NCBI GenBank assembly: GCA_903887815.1
Contig: CAISRK010000490.1
Span: forward strand, 1 to 41,401
Source of the DNA: an uncultured Bacteroidales bacterium
Lineage (GTDB): Bacteria > Bacteroidota > Bacteroidia > Bacteroidales > UBA4417
Length of the DNA: 41,401 bases
Reading direction: 5' to 3'
The notes under the pieces were generated by a model. That model had not been told where the DNA came from, made no database searches, and saw only the letters and a list, made by a program, of their open reading frames with translations. Every line of letters begins with the position of its first letter. Within the stretch, counting starts at the first letter, position 1. Shown piece after piece: positions 32,765 through 41,321 of the stretch. The translations under genes and the position numbers were made by a program.

Positions 32765-34459
32765 ATGAAAAAAACAGTTTTTCTGCTTGCGCTTTGCCTT
32801 ACCCTTGCTCTAACAGGCAACAGGGTGAATGCCTGTTCCAACTTCCTGGTTACCAAAGGGGCCACCGTGGATGGTTCCAGCATGATAAGTTATTCGGCCG
32901 ATTCGCATACCCTTTACGGTGAATTGTATTACTGGCCTGCTGCAACATATCCTGCTGGAACCATGCTGGATATTTACGAATGGGACACAGGTAAATTTTT
33001 AGGCAAAATAAAACAGGCCACCCAAACCTACAATGTTGTTGGAAACATGAACGAATACCAGGTCGCTATCGGCGAAACCACTTTTGGCGGGCGCGAAGAA
33101 CTGGTAGATACAGCAGCCATTGTTGATTACGGCAGTCTTATTTACATTGCTCTCCAGCGGAGTAAAACCGCACGCGAAGCCATAAATGTAATTACATCGC
33201 TTATGGCTGAATATGGATATGCAAGCGAAGGCGAATCGTTTTCGATCAGCGATCCCAACGAAGTGTGGATCCTGGAAATGGTAGGAAAGGGCAAACCCGT
33301 AGTTGTTAAAGACAAAAAGGGACATGAATCCTTAAAATATAATAAAGGTGCGGTATGGGCTGCCGTGCGTATTCCCGATGGGTATATTTCCGGACATGCC
33401 AACCATGCACGTATCACCACGCTTAATTTTAATGATCCTGAAAATTGCCTTTATGCTCCTGATGTTATCACTTTTGCACGCGAAAAAAGATATTTCACGG
33501 GCGAAGATAAAGACTTCAGTTTCTCCGACACCTATAATCCTATCGATTTTGAAGGTGCGCGTTTATGCGAAGCACGCGTTTGGAGCGGATTTAATAAGGT
33601 GGCCAAAGGCATGGATAAATACCTCGATTATATTAAAGGCGAGAACCTGACAAACCGTATGCCGTTGTATGTAAAACCCGATCATAAACTTACCGTGCAG
33701 GAAGTAATCGGCCTGATGCGCGATTATTACCAGGGAACTGAACTTGATATGACCAAAGATTTCGGTGCCGGGCCTTACAGTTGCATTGTACGCTGGCGCC
33801 CGCTGACCTGGAAAATCGATGGTGTTGAATACTTTAACGAGCGCGCAATAAGCACGCAGCAAACCGGTTTTGTATTTGTTGCCCAGTCGAGGCCGTATGT
33901 TCCTAATCCACTCGGTGGTATTCTCTGGTTCGGTGTCGACGATACCTATTCAACCGTATTCACTCCCATGTATACCTGTATGACCAAGGTACCCGAAACC
34001 TACGCCGTGGGAAACGGTTCCATGATGGAATTCAGCGACAATTCGGCATTCTGGGCATTTAACCAGGTTTCGAATTTTGCCTATACACGCTACAGTGATA
34101 TGATTATTGATATACAGAAGAAACAATCGGAACTCGAAAACAACTACATGGCCATGGTACCTGCAGTTGATAAAGTTGCTCTCGAAATGTACCGCACCAG
34201 CCCGGCAAAAGCAGTCCAGTTCCTTACCGATTTTTCGGTTACTCAAGGCAACAACACGGTGAATGAATGGAAAAAGCTTTACAGATTCCTTTTTACCAAA
34301 TACATGGATGGAAACATCAAAGAAGCCGTAACCCTACCTGCCGGATACAAATTTGCTAACCCTACAGTAAAACAACCCGGTTACAGCGAAGAATTCTATC
34401 GCAACCTTATTAAACAAACCGGCGATAAATATAAGGTTATACCACCTGCTACACATTAA
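32765..34459 (+). CDS. Exported C69-family dipeptidase
   Basis: A 564-residue N-terminal-nucleophile hydrolase of the C69 (PepD/U34) family, cleaving dipeptides. A signal peptide of about 23 residues ends VNA, which exposes C24 (CSNFLVTKGATVDGSS) as the catalytic N-terminal cysteine. Further family stretches are GMNEYQVAIGETT-like VGNMNEYQVAIGETTFGG and WRPLTW around residue 355. VNAC could be read as a weak lipobox, but use of this Cys as nucleophile is the family rule. Export suggests periplasmic dipeptide hydrolysis, in line with the S9 peptidase, OPT transporter and PepT in this window. It has its own promoter and terminator. Confidence 0.9.
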   Translation: MKKTVFLLALCLTLALTGNRVNACSNFLVTKGATVDGSSMISYSADSHTLYGELYYWPAATYPAGTMLDIYEWDTGKFLGKIKQATQTYNVVGNMNEYQVAIGETTFGGREELVDTAAIVDYGSLIYIALQRSKTAREAINVITSLMAEYGYASEGESFSISDPNEVWILEMVGKGKPVVVKDKKGHESLKYNKGAVWAAVRIPDGYISGHANHARITTLNFNDPENCLYAPDVITFAREKRYFTGEDKDFSFSDTYNPIDFEGARLCEARVWSGFNKVAKGMDKYLDYIKGENLTNRMPLYVKPDHKLTVQEVIGLMRDYYQGTELDMTKDFGAGPYSCIVRWRPLTWKIDGVEYFNERAISTQQTGFVFVAQSRPYVPNPLGGILWFGVDDTYSTVFTPMYTCMTKVPETYAVGNGSMMEFSDNSAFWAFNQVSNFAYTRYSDMIIDIQKKQSELENNYMAMVPAVDKVALEMYRTSPAKAVQFLTDFSVTQGNNTVNEWKKLYRFLFTKYMDGNIKEAVTLPAGYKFANPTVKQPGYSEEFYRNLIKQTGDKYKVIPPATH

Positions 34460-34480
34460 TTCAAAGAAAAACAGCCGGAG

Positions 34481-34506
34481 ACGCCCTGGAGTTTCCAGGG
34501 CGTTTT
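34481..34506 (+). terminator. Terminator after the C69 dipeptidase gene
   Basis: Arms ACGCCCTGGA (34481-34490) and TCCAGGGCGT (34494-34503) with a 3-base loop, running into TTTT. Confidence 0.85.
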
Positions 34507-34561
34507 CAATCCCGTATTATAAATTAACTTGCTCACGTACTATTAAATACATTGTTTCGTT

Positions 34562-34569
34562 ACCTTTGA
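34562..34569 (+). promoter_or_regulatory. Putative -7 promoter element of the coiled-coil gene
   Basis: TACCTTTG matches TAnnTTTG and lies 23 bases before the ATG at 34593. Confidence 0.6.
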
Positions 34570-34592
34570 GCATTGTAACCATTTTATAGATT

Positions 34593-35489
34593 ATGGACGA
34601 AAAACCTGTTAACACCCTGGCGTATAAGATTACAATCGGCGTTTTGGTGGCAATTATTGCAGTAATGGCCTGGATGCTTATAAATCAGAAGAAAGAAGTC
34701 GTAACCCTCGAAAAAGCTACGGCAACCGAGGAAACTTCACTGCAATCCCAGCTCGACTCGCTGCTTGCCGAACACGAAAGGGTAAAAGCCACCTATGGGG
34801 AACTCAGCAGTCGTTTGTCCGAAAAGGACAGCATCATTAACCTGAAGGCAATCGAAATTAAAAAATTGCTTAAGTCGAAAACGGAACTGGCCGTCGTGAA
34901 ACAGAAACTGGCGCAATTGCAGCAGATAACCATGATGTATGAGCAAAAAATCGATTCGCTGTATACGGTTAACCGCAGCCTGAAAGCTGAAAATGAGCAG
35001 ATCAAAACTAACTATAACCTCGAGCAGCAGAAAACCAGCGACCTGGCAAAAGACAAAGAGGCCCTTAACGAAAAAATTACGGGTGCAGCTGTTCTCAAAG
35101 CCTATAAGATTACCGCGGTAGCTTACAAGTCGAGAGGCGTTGATAAGGACAAGGAAACCGATAAGGCCGCAAGAGCTGAGAAAATCAAGGTTTGCTTTAC
35201 GGTAAGTGAGAACAAACTGGTAAGCACAGGCTACAAACGCTTTTTCGTTCGCATTGCCCGCCCCGATAATGTGATACTCACCCGCGGTCCTGCTTATACA
35301 TTCCAGTTCCTGGGACAGACCCTGCAGTTTTCATCGATGGAAACCCTGAATTACGAAGGGAATGCTGCCGATATTTGTACTTATTTTGAACTTCCGCCCA
35401 ACAGCCCCGAATTACCAAAAGGCCGTTATTATGTGAATGTATTTACCGAAGACCGCGAAATCGGCCTTACCTCCTTCGAATTGAGATAA
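34593..35489 (+). CDS. Membrane-anchored coiled-coil protein, unknown function
   Basis: Not recognised beyond a likely Bacteroidota-conserved family. Of 298 residues, 12-30 form one hydrophobic helix (KITIGVLVAIIAVMAWML). Residues about 33-165 are a long coiled coil rich in Glu, Lys, Gln and Leu. Residues about 170-298 form a compact, beta-rich domain with several aromatic positions (RFFVRIARPDNV, GRYYVNVFTEDREIG). The short N-terminus and single helix suggest a type II anchor with the coiled coil outside the cytoplasm, but orientation is uncertain. It is monocistronic, with promoter and terminator. A structural or envelope role is a guess only. Confidence 0.8.
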   Translation: MDEKPVNTLAYKITIGVLVAIIAVMAWMLINQKKEVVTLEKATATEETSLQSQLDSLLAEHERVKATYGELSSRLSEKDSIINLKAIEIKKLLKSKTELAVVKQKLAQLQQITMMYEQKIDSLYTVNRSLKAENEQIKTNYNLEQQKTSDLAKDKEALNEKITGAAVLKAYKITAVAYKSRGVDKDKETDKAARAEKIKVCFTVSENKLVSTGYKRFFVRIARPDNVILTRGPAYTFQFLGQTLQFSSMETLNYEGNAADICTYFELPPNSPELPKGRYYVNVFTEDREIGLTSFELR

Positions 35490-35513
35490 TCGACCAAAAT
35501 ACTGAATACTTTA

Positions 35514-35538
35514 AACCGGCCCTGAGCCGGTTTTTTTT
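35514..35538 (+). terminator. Terminator after the coiled-coil gene
   Basis: Arms AACCGGC (35514-35520) and GCCGGTT (35526-35532) with a 5-base loop, then a run of eight T in total from 35531. Confidence 0.85.
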
Positions 35539-35566
35539 GAGATTTCAATTATCCGGCAATCCGCAT

Positions 35567-37051
35567 TTATTGCCTTTTCGATTGAAGGTTCATTAACCTG
35601 TATACATAAAAAGAATATGCCTTATTTCCCATTCTTAGTATATTGATGGTATCGGGAGGTAGTATTTTTTCAAAATAAATGTTTGGCAAAGTGCCCGGAT
35701 CGCAGAAATCGCGGCTCGAAGTAATATACCAGGCGTCGCTGTTCAACCTGAAACCGCCATGAACCTCGTTGATCCAGGCATATTTATGTATGGCCGAAGT
35801 ATCACCGGCTGCCATTACATACCGTCCTGTTCCTCGGGCAGCATAATAACTGAAATTGGCTGCAGGAAACCATCGGTAACTTACAATAGGCGAATTGACC
35901 GGCATCAGCCCTGATTTTTCATATTTCACTGCAAGGGGAATAAATTCTTTGCGCAACTGCCTCCAGCCATACACTTCGAGAGAATAATCTGCTGAGCCTT
36001 TCCCTTTACTTTCCCGGATATACTTTTCGAACGGGAAAAATCCGGTCATAACCTGTGCCACCGAAAGGCTGATCAGAAGAGTTATAAAAGCCAGTGAACT
36101 TTTTATCGCTACAGGCATTTTCACAGCAGTCCTGCTCCTTAGCCAGAGTGCAGCAAGCGGAAGCAAGGTGAGGTAGCCGGCCCCGTTCCAGTGAGGCAGC
36201 GTCCGCCTCGAAACCGAAACCAGCAGAAAAGTTACAACCAACGGCAATCCCGACCAAACCAGTAAACGGGTTTCCGGTTTGACTGTTTTGAGTTTTCTGC
36301 TTACCAATGCCACCAGGGCCAGTATTATTAAAACCAGGTTTACGGGGTTGGTATACAATGCTTCTCCCAATACTTCGGTAAGGAAATAATCGGGTGTAAA
36401 TATGGCCGGCACCGGCTCTACACGCGCACTGTGAAAAAGGAAACTAACAAAATTGTTTTGTGCATTCCATACCAGCACCGGCAGAAACAGCAACGCCATT
36501 AGCAGATGCGCCAGGTAAAAAGCTTGTGTCCGTAACCATTTCCGGTCGTAAGCCAGTATATAAATCATCATTCCCAGCCAGAGATATGCCGTAGTATACT
36601 TGCTTAAAAAAGCGAATCCCATCATTACCGACGCCAGCAGGAACCTACGCTTTGCAATGGCGTCAATTTCACCACCGAAAGCCTTCAGGAGCAATAGTAT
36701 TGCTGCGAGCCAGAAAACACTCTGAGGGGCATCGGGAAGGATAAAAACACCTATGATTATAAACCCGTATGTTGAAGCGGTATAAAGCAAAGCCGCATAC
36801 CAGCCGGTTAATTCATCGCGAAGTTGTTTGCCGATGCAATACATCAGCCAGGTATTGGCTGTTCCGGCGCCCACAGCTGCCAGACGGATAAAAAATTCGC
36901 TTCCTAATGTAAGATTCAGGCTGAACAACTGTATTGCCCAGCCCACCATTGGCGGATGATCGAAATGGCTGAGAGCAGGATACAGTGCATAGGTATAATA
37001 ATATGCCTCATCATTCCCAAGGCAAAACCCGGCTGCCAGCAATGCCCTCAC
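35567..37051 (-). CDS. GT39-type (ArnT/PMT-like) polyprenyl-phosphate glycosyltransferase
   Basis: A GT-C-fold membrane glycosyltransferase that would move a sugar from a lipid-phosphate carrier to an acceptor on the outer side of the inner membrane. The first loop carries GNDEAYYYTYALYPALSHFDHPP, with the acidic pair and FDHPP typical of this group (read in parts). About ten hydrophobic segments follow, then a soluble C-terminal domain from about residue 340. The annotated start is a GTG at 37049-37051, but it cuts the first membrane helix in half. The same frame stays open for 29 codons upstream (to a stop at 37139-37141) and encodes YPILFLLIFSAV, the missing half helix; however, that stretch has no ATG, GTG or TTG. 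The acceptor is unknown. Confidence 0.85.
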   Translation of the reverse strand: MRALLAAGFCLGNDEAYYYTYALYPALSHFDHPPMVGWAIQLFSLNLTLGSEFFIRLAAVGAGTANTWLMYCIGKQLRDELTGWYAALLYTASTYGFIIIGVFILPDAPQSVFWLAAILLLLKAFGGEIDAIAKRRFLLASVMMGFAFLSKYTTAYLWLGMMIYILAYDRKWLRTQAFYLAHLLMALLFLPVLVWNAQNNFVSFLFHSARVEPVPAIFTPDYFLTEVLGEALYTNPVNLVLIILALVALVSRKLKTVKPETRLLVWSGLPLVVTFLLVSVSRRTLPHWNGAGYLTLLPLAALWLRSRTAVKMPVAIKSSLAFITLLISLSVAQVMTGFFPFEKYIRESKGKGSADYSLEVYGWRQLRKEFIPLAVKYEKSGLMPVNSPIVSYRWFPAANFSYYAARGTGRYVMAAGDTSAIHKYAWINEVHGGFRLNSDAWYITSSRDFCDPGTLPNIYFEKILPPDTINILRMGNKAYSFYVYRLMNLQSKRQ

Positions 37052-37158
37052 AACTGCCGAAAATATCAGCAGGAAAAGTATCGGGTATCCGGTGGTATGG
37101 CGAAGTTTCAGGGAGAACTTTATGAGATTGACTCTTATTTAGGCCTTGTTGCCGGCTG

Positions 37159-37166
37159 CAAAGATA
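37159..37166 (-). promoter_or_regulatory. Putative -7 promoter element of the GT39 gene
   Basis: TATCTTTG on the minus strand matches TAnnTTTG. A transcript from here would start near 37153 and include the open upstream extension of the GT39 frame. Confidence 0.5.
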
Positions 37167-37306
37167 AAAATAGTTGATTGCACTTATAAACGCAGAATCA
37201 GAACCTTAGTATTTCGAATCAGAAATACTGCTATAATTTTTGAAAAATTTCAGTTACTATTGTATTCAATTTAAATAAAGGATTGTTGACAGCTTAACCC
37301 ACATCC

Positions 37307-37822
37307 ATGAAAACACTTTTTCTGACCCTTGGCCTTCTTCTGCTTTTTTCAACAACCAATGCCCAAAAATACCGTACCAACAACCGGCTGCTGAGTGCCG
37401 GTATCCGCTATGCTACGCTTAACGACGAAGTGCCGAAGTATGATTTTATTCCCATCAATCTTTCGTTTGAGAATATTTTCATCGATAAGTGGGTCGACCA
37501 CAAATTGGCAGTTGGCGGGGGGATCGAGACCGGTTATTTTAAGTACATACTCGGACCGCGCATCTACGAAGTGAAGCAGCTTTCTCTGATACTAAATTTC
37601 CATTATACGTTTAACCGCCAGTTCGAAGTATATGCCGGAGTGTTGCCCGGGTATTATTTCGATTCGTACGAAAATACCAGTATCGACCATAGCGGGATGG
37701 ACGGCTTCAACAACCAGTTTATGCTTGGAGCCCGTTATTTTATTATACCGGCTCTGGGAGTTTACACCCGTATGCTCATAAACGATTACGGAGCCGAAGC
37801 CGGATTAACATTCAAGTTTTAG
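37307..37822 (+). CDS. Small outer-membrane beta-barrel protein
   Basis: A 171-residue protein with a signal peptide MKTLFLTLGLLLLFSTTNAQ. The mature part alternates polar and aromatic residues in about eight short strands (LSAGIRYATL, LAVGGGIETGYFKY, LSLILNFHYTF, FEVYAGVLPGYYF, FMLGARYFI, GVYTRMLIN, AEAGLTFKF) and ends in a C-terminal Phe, as required for outer-membrane insertion. The size fits an eight-stranded OmpA/OmpX-like barrel. No function can be assigned. It is divergent from the GT39 gene and convergent with the ABC operon; an imperfect hairpin at 37823-37844 lies right after its stop codon. Confidence 0.85.
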   Translation: MKTLFLTLGLLLLFSTTNAQKYRTNNRLLSAGIRYATLNDEVPKYDFIPINLSFENIFIDKWVDHKLAVGGGIETGYFKYILGPRIYEVKQLSLILNFHYTFNRQFEVYAGVLPGYYFDSYENTSIDHSGMDGFNNQFMLGARYFIIPALGVYTRMLINDYGAEAGLTFKF

Positions 37823-37899
37823 GATGAAACCGTCTGGTTCCATCAGGTGTTAATCCATCTGTGTGAACGATAAAATCTTTTTCGAAAATTTTTGGGGCA

Positions 37900-39015
37900 T
37901 TATGCAGCTACTTTCCGGTACCTCCACACTGCGAGCGTAAGTGAAATTATGGCATAAACCACAATGGAGAAAAACGGTTTCAGTATATCCTGGAATTGCG
38001 ATCCTTTCAGCATGATCATACGCATCATCCGGATAAAATATGCAATAGGATTGATCACATTTATGTTCTGTGCCCATTCAGGCATGCTGTCGACAGGCGT
38101 AAACAATCCGCTCATCATAATGAACACCACGGCAAAGAACCAGGCCAGGAACATGGCCTGCTGCTGTGTGTTTACAAGCGTGGAAATAAATAAACCTATC
38201 CCGAGTACAGCCAATAAATACACCGAAGCCACCCCGAATATAAGCCACAGGCTCCCGATAATCGGGATTTTGAATATTATATGCGCAAGCAACAATCCGA
38301 AGGCCAGCTCAAAAAGTGCAATAAACCAGAAAGGTAAAAGCTTCCCCACAACAAACTGGTACTTTTTTACAGGCGAAACATTGATCTGTTCGATGGTTCC
38401 CATTTCCTTTTCGCGTACTACGTTCATGGACGATAAAAACATGCCGATAATAGTGACCAGCAGTACCAGTATTCCCGGAACCATATAGGTTTTGTAATCC
38501 AGTTCCGCGTTAAACCAGTATGAATAACTGATGTTGAACGGAGGTTTCAGATCAAGGCCACCCGTGAGATCGGCAATAATATCCTGGTTGTAATCCATTA
38601 TAATAGAGTTGCCGTAGGCATTCATTATGGCAGCGGCGCTTCCGTCGATAGCATTACTGATCAGCTGCACCGAGGCTTTCTTTTCCTTTTGCAGGTCGTT
38701 TCCGAAACGCGGCGGGATAACCAGGATCTGGTTTGCCTTGCCGGTTTTCAGGTATTCCTCAGCTTCAAGGTAGGTTACAGGATAAGCTTTAACGTGATAA
38801 AAAGGTGGGGCCGTAAATTTCGAAGCCAGTTGCCTCGATTCAACCGAATGATCCTGGTCGACAATTACAAGGTTGATGTTTTTTATCTCGAAAGTAACGG
38901 CAAAAGCCAGCACCAGCAACTGAACCACCGGGATAACGAATATTATGGGCAGCATCGTTTTATTACGGAATATCTGCCGGAATTCTTTTTGTAATATGTA
39001 TAGTATTGTTCTCAA
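37900..39015 (-). CDS. ABC-2 type exporter permease (second of two)
   Basis: A 371-residue membrane subunit of an ABC exporter. The N-terminal helix (LPIIFVIPVVQLLVLAFAVTF, about 23-43) is followed by a large extracytoplasmic domain (about 45-175). Five more helices follow at about 180-365, including the motif region EKEMGTIEQINVSPV, the usual cytoplasmic coupling segment. This is the YhhJ/YbhR-like layout for drug or lipid export. It is paralogous to the permease upstream at 39191-40288, with the same order of helices and the EKEMGT motif. It is the last gene of the operon. The substrate is unknown. Confidence 0.92.
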   Translation of the reverse strand: MRTILYILQKEFRQIFRNKTMLPIIFVIPVVQLLVLAFAVTFEIKNINLVIVDQDHSVESRQLASKFTAPPFYHVKAYPVTYLEAEEYLKTGKANQILVIPPRFGNDLQKEKKASVQLISNAIDGSAAAIMNAYGNSIIMDYNQDIIADLTGGLDLKPPFNISYSYWFNAELDYKTYMVPGILVLLVTIIGMFLSSMNVVREKEMGTIEQINVSPVKKYQFVVGKLLPFWFIALFELAFGLLLAHIIFKIPIIGSLWLIFGVASVYLLAVLGIGLFISTLVNTQQQAMFLAWFFAVVFIMMSGLFTPVDSMPEWAQNINVINPIAYFIRMMRMIMLKGSQFQDILKPFFSIVVYAIISLTLAVWRYRKVAA

Positions 39016-39017
39016 AA

Positions 39018-39055
39018 GTTACTTGTTACTGGTCGCTGGTTACTGGTTACTGGTA
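39018..39055. repeat. Heptad-repeat tract, GTTACTG type
   Basis: Five 7-base words in register at 39018, 39025, 39032, 39039 and 39046; three are exactly GTTACTG. It lies two bases upstream of the start of the downstream permease, inside the ABC operon. Confidence 0.85.
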
Positions 39056-39170
39056 TTAAGCCGGTATGATTGTTTGTTTCTGAGTTAAGATATCACATTT
39101 TGTTTTCGCAATGACCTTTGTTTTCTGATATTTTGACTTTTACTTTCCTCGTATCCCGTTTTCTGTATTT

Positions 39171-39191
39171 CGCCTCTTGTCCCTTGTCCCT
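39171..39191. repeat. Heptad-repeat tract at the permease stop codon
   Basis: CGCCTCT, then TGTCCCT twice (39178 and 39185). The last word ends at 39191, the third base of the permease stop codon on the minus strand. Confidence 0.65.
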
Positions 39192-40288
39192 CAATCCAGC
39201 CTTACCTTAAATTTCTTAACGCTAAGCGCAATGAAAAACAAGGCCATCCCGGCTATGATGAGTGTTTCTTTCCAGATATACGTAAAGCCCAGCCCTTTAA
39301 TCATTATCGATTTTACGATAATTATAAACCAGCGAGGCGGCATAATATTACTGATGATCTGTAAGGGAAGCGGCATATTTTCGATAGGGAAAATAAAGCC
39401 CGACAACAATATGGTCGGCAGCATGAGGGCAAACATCGAAAGCATCATAGCCATCTGCTGGCTCTTGCTCACCGTGGAAATAAAAATTCCCAGCGAAAGC
39501 GCCATAACAATAAACAAAAGACTTTCGGCAAGCATGAGCACAAGACTGCCTTTTACAGGCATTCCCAGTACAAAATAGCTCAGCAGGAGTATGGAAAGGG
39601 CATTCACAAAGGCAAGCAATACATAAGGAACTACCTTTCCGGCAATGATCTGGATCGGGCGCATTGGCGATACCAGCAGAATTTCCATGGTTCCCATTTC
39701 TTTTTCACGTGCAATTGATATGGAAGTCATCATCGCAGTGATAAGCATAAGCAGAATTGTAATGACACCCGGTACGAACATAAAGACACTTTTCAGGTCA
39801 GGGTTGTACATCATCTGCGATTCGGTGGTGATTGTGACCGGCAAAGACATTTCTTTCAGGTACTCGCGCTGGTAATCGCTTATTATTGCCGAGGTATAAT
39901 TTACAAGCAGGTTGGCGGTATTCGGGTCGCTGGCATCGGCAATAACCTGGATATTGGCCTGGTGATCTTTTTCAAGCCGTGTTGCAAAATCGCTTTCGAA
40001 AATAATTACTTCTTTTACTTTTCCATGCCTGAATACCTCTTCAATATGGCCTTCGCCCCGCACTTCGTCATTCAAGATAAAAAATCCCGACGAAAGTATT
40101 TTTGATGTTATTTCACGGGTTACCTGGTCGTTGGAGTGATCAATAATTGCTATAGGCGCATTTTTCACTTCCGTTGACAGGGCAAATCCGAACAAAAGAA
40201 CCTGGATGACAGGCATACCAAAAAGAACAATCATCGACCGGTAGTCGCGGAAGATGTGGTAAAACTCTTTGATTATAAAACCTCTCAT
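39191..40288 (-). CDS. ABC-2 type exporter permease (first of two)
   Basis: A 365-residue membrane subunit, paralogous to its neighbour. The N-terminal helix (SMIVLFGMPVIQVLLFGFAL, about 18-37) is followed by an extracytoplasmic domain (about 40-165) and five C-terminal helices. The cytoplasmic coupling segment is EKEMGTMEILLVSPMRP. The two permeases probably form a heterodimer. The spacer to the next permease (175 bases) and the one from the ATPase (136 bases) are both largely heptad tracts. Order of transcription is ATPase, this gene, then the second permease. Confidence 0.92.
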   Translation of the reverse strand: MRGFIIKEFYHIFRDYRSMIVLFGMPVIQVLLFGFALSTEVKNAPIAIIDHSNDQVTREITSKILSSGFFILNDEVRGEGHIEEVFRHGKVKEVIIFESDFATRLEKDHQANIQVIADASDPNTANLLVNYTSAIISDYQREYLKEMSLPVTITTESQMMYNPDLKSVFMFVPGVITILLMLITAMMTSISIAREKEMGTMEILLVSPMRPIQIIAGKVVPYVLLAFVNALSILLLSYFVLGMPVKGSLVLMLAESLLFIVMALSLGIFISTVSKSQQMAMMLSMFALMLPTILLSGFIFPIENMPLPLQIISNIMPPRWFIIIVKSIMIKGLGFTYIWKETLIIAGMALFFIALSVKKFKVRLD

Positions 40289-40298
40289 TTTAATTTGC

Positions 40299-40326
40299 GA
40301 TTTCGGATTTACGATTTACGATTGGC
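40299..40326. repeat. Heptad-repeat tract, GATTTAC type
   Basis: Four words in register at 40299, 40306, 40313 and 40320; two are exactly GATTTAC. It is ten bases upstream of the permease ATG. Confidence 0.85.
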
Positions 40327-40382
40327 TGGTCATTTATTTCTATTATACTATGGGTTATTTGAATCTGATCCGAGTGTTCTTG

Positions 40383-40417
40383 ATTCGTACCTCGTAAATC
40401 GTAATTCGTAAATCACC
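40383..40417. repeat. Heptad-repeat tract, inverted relative of the 40299 tract
   Basis: Words ending in CGTA in register at 40383, 40390, 40397 and 40404. The sequence is the complement family of GATTTAC, so the two tracts of this spacer face each other and could pair in a transcript. Confidence 0.8.
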
Positions 40418-40424
40418 TTACTTG

Positions 40425-41144
40425 TCAATTCCTTGCTATTTTCAGAAACACCTCCTCAATATTAGCCGCATTGTATTTTAGCTTCAGGTTTGCGGGTGTA
40501 TCGAGTGCTACAATTTTCCCGTCAGCCATTATGCTTACGCGTTTACAGTATTCGGCTTCGTCCATATAGTGAGTGGTCACAAAAACGGTAATTCCCTGGC
40601 TGGCAGTTTCGTAAATGATTTCCCAGAACTGCCTCCGGGTTATCGGATCCACTCCCCCGGTAGGTTCATCGAGAAAAACGATTGAAGGCCGGTGAATAAT
40701 AGCTACTGAAAAAGCCAGTTTCTGTTTCCACCCCAAGGGAAGTGAACCCAGCAACTGGTTTTTTTCACTTTCAAGCCCCAGGCGGCCCAGCAGTTCCGTT
40801 GTTCTTTGTTTAATGGTTGCTGACGAAAGCCCGTAAATGCCCCCGTAAAACTGGAAATTTTCCCATACCGAAAGGTCCTCGAAAAGCGAAAAACGCTGGC
40901 TCATATATCCTATCCGTTTTTTAATCATTTCCGCCTGACGGTAAACATCAAAACCTGCAATCATGACTTTCCCCGATGTAGGTGCCGACAATCCGCAAAG
41001 TATTTTCATTGCGGTGGTTTTCCCTGCCCCGTTTGCACCCAGGAAACCAAATATTTCGCCTTCCTCCACCGAAAAAGTAAGGTGATCGTTGGCTACAAAG
41101 CTTCCGAATTTTTTTACCAGGTTTTCGACTTCGATGATGGGCAT
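40425..41144 (-). CDS. ABC exporter ATP-binding protein
   Basis: A 239-residue nucleotide-binding subunit. Walker A is GANGAGKTT at residues 36-44, Walker B with the following D-loop is IVFLDEPTGGVDP near 155-167, and the switch His is in VTTHYMDEAEYC. The signature is LPLGWKQKL rather than LSGGQ, a variant common among YbhF/YhiH-type exporters of the ABC-2 group. It drives the two permeases encoded downstream. The ATG is at 41142-41144. A further gene ends upstream at 41319. Confidence 0.95.
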   Translation of the reverse strand: MPIIEVENLVKKFGSFVANDHLTFSVEEGEIFGFLGANGAGKTTAMKILCGLSAPTSGKVMIAGFDVYRQAEMIKKRIGYMSQRFSLFEDLSVWENFQFYGGIYGLSSATIKQRTTELLGRLGLESEKNQLLGSLPLGWKQKLAFSVAIIHRPSIVFLDEPTGGVDPITRRQFWEIIYETASQGITVFVTTHYMDEAEYCKRVSIMADGKIVALDTPANLKLKYNAANIEEVFLKIARN

Positions 41145-41151
41145 TCAGATA

Positions 41152-41193
41152 GGGTTTAGGAGTTTGGGATTGGGGATGTCGGATGTCGGATGT
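41152..41193. repeat. Heptad-repeat tract, GGATGTC type
   Basis: Six words in register from 41152; the last three are GGGATGT, CGGATGT and CGGATGT. The same words occur inverted at 214-248, about 41 kb away. Confidence 0.85.
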
Positions 41194-41286
41194 ATTCTTT
41201 AATTAAAATTTTCAATAACCTGATTATTCCAGGCTTTTAATTTCTGCGGTTATTTTAATCTTATTCCTTAACTAGGTTCCCCTTTA

Positions 41287-41321
41287 AATTTGGGTCTTGA
41301 AATTTGGAACCTGGAATTTTA
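41287..41321. repeat. Heptad-repeat tract running into a stop codon
   Basis: Words in register at 41287, 41294, 41301, 41308 and 41315; AATTTGG occurs twice. The last word contains the stop codon (41319-41321) of the truncated minus-strand gene. Confidence 0.8.

Noticed and set aside
32834-32836. Lipoprotein cysteine in the C69 dipeptidase
   Set aside because: VNAC resembles a lipobox, but this Cys is the expected N-terminal nucleophile of the family.
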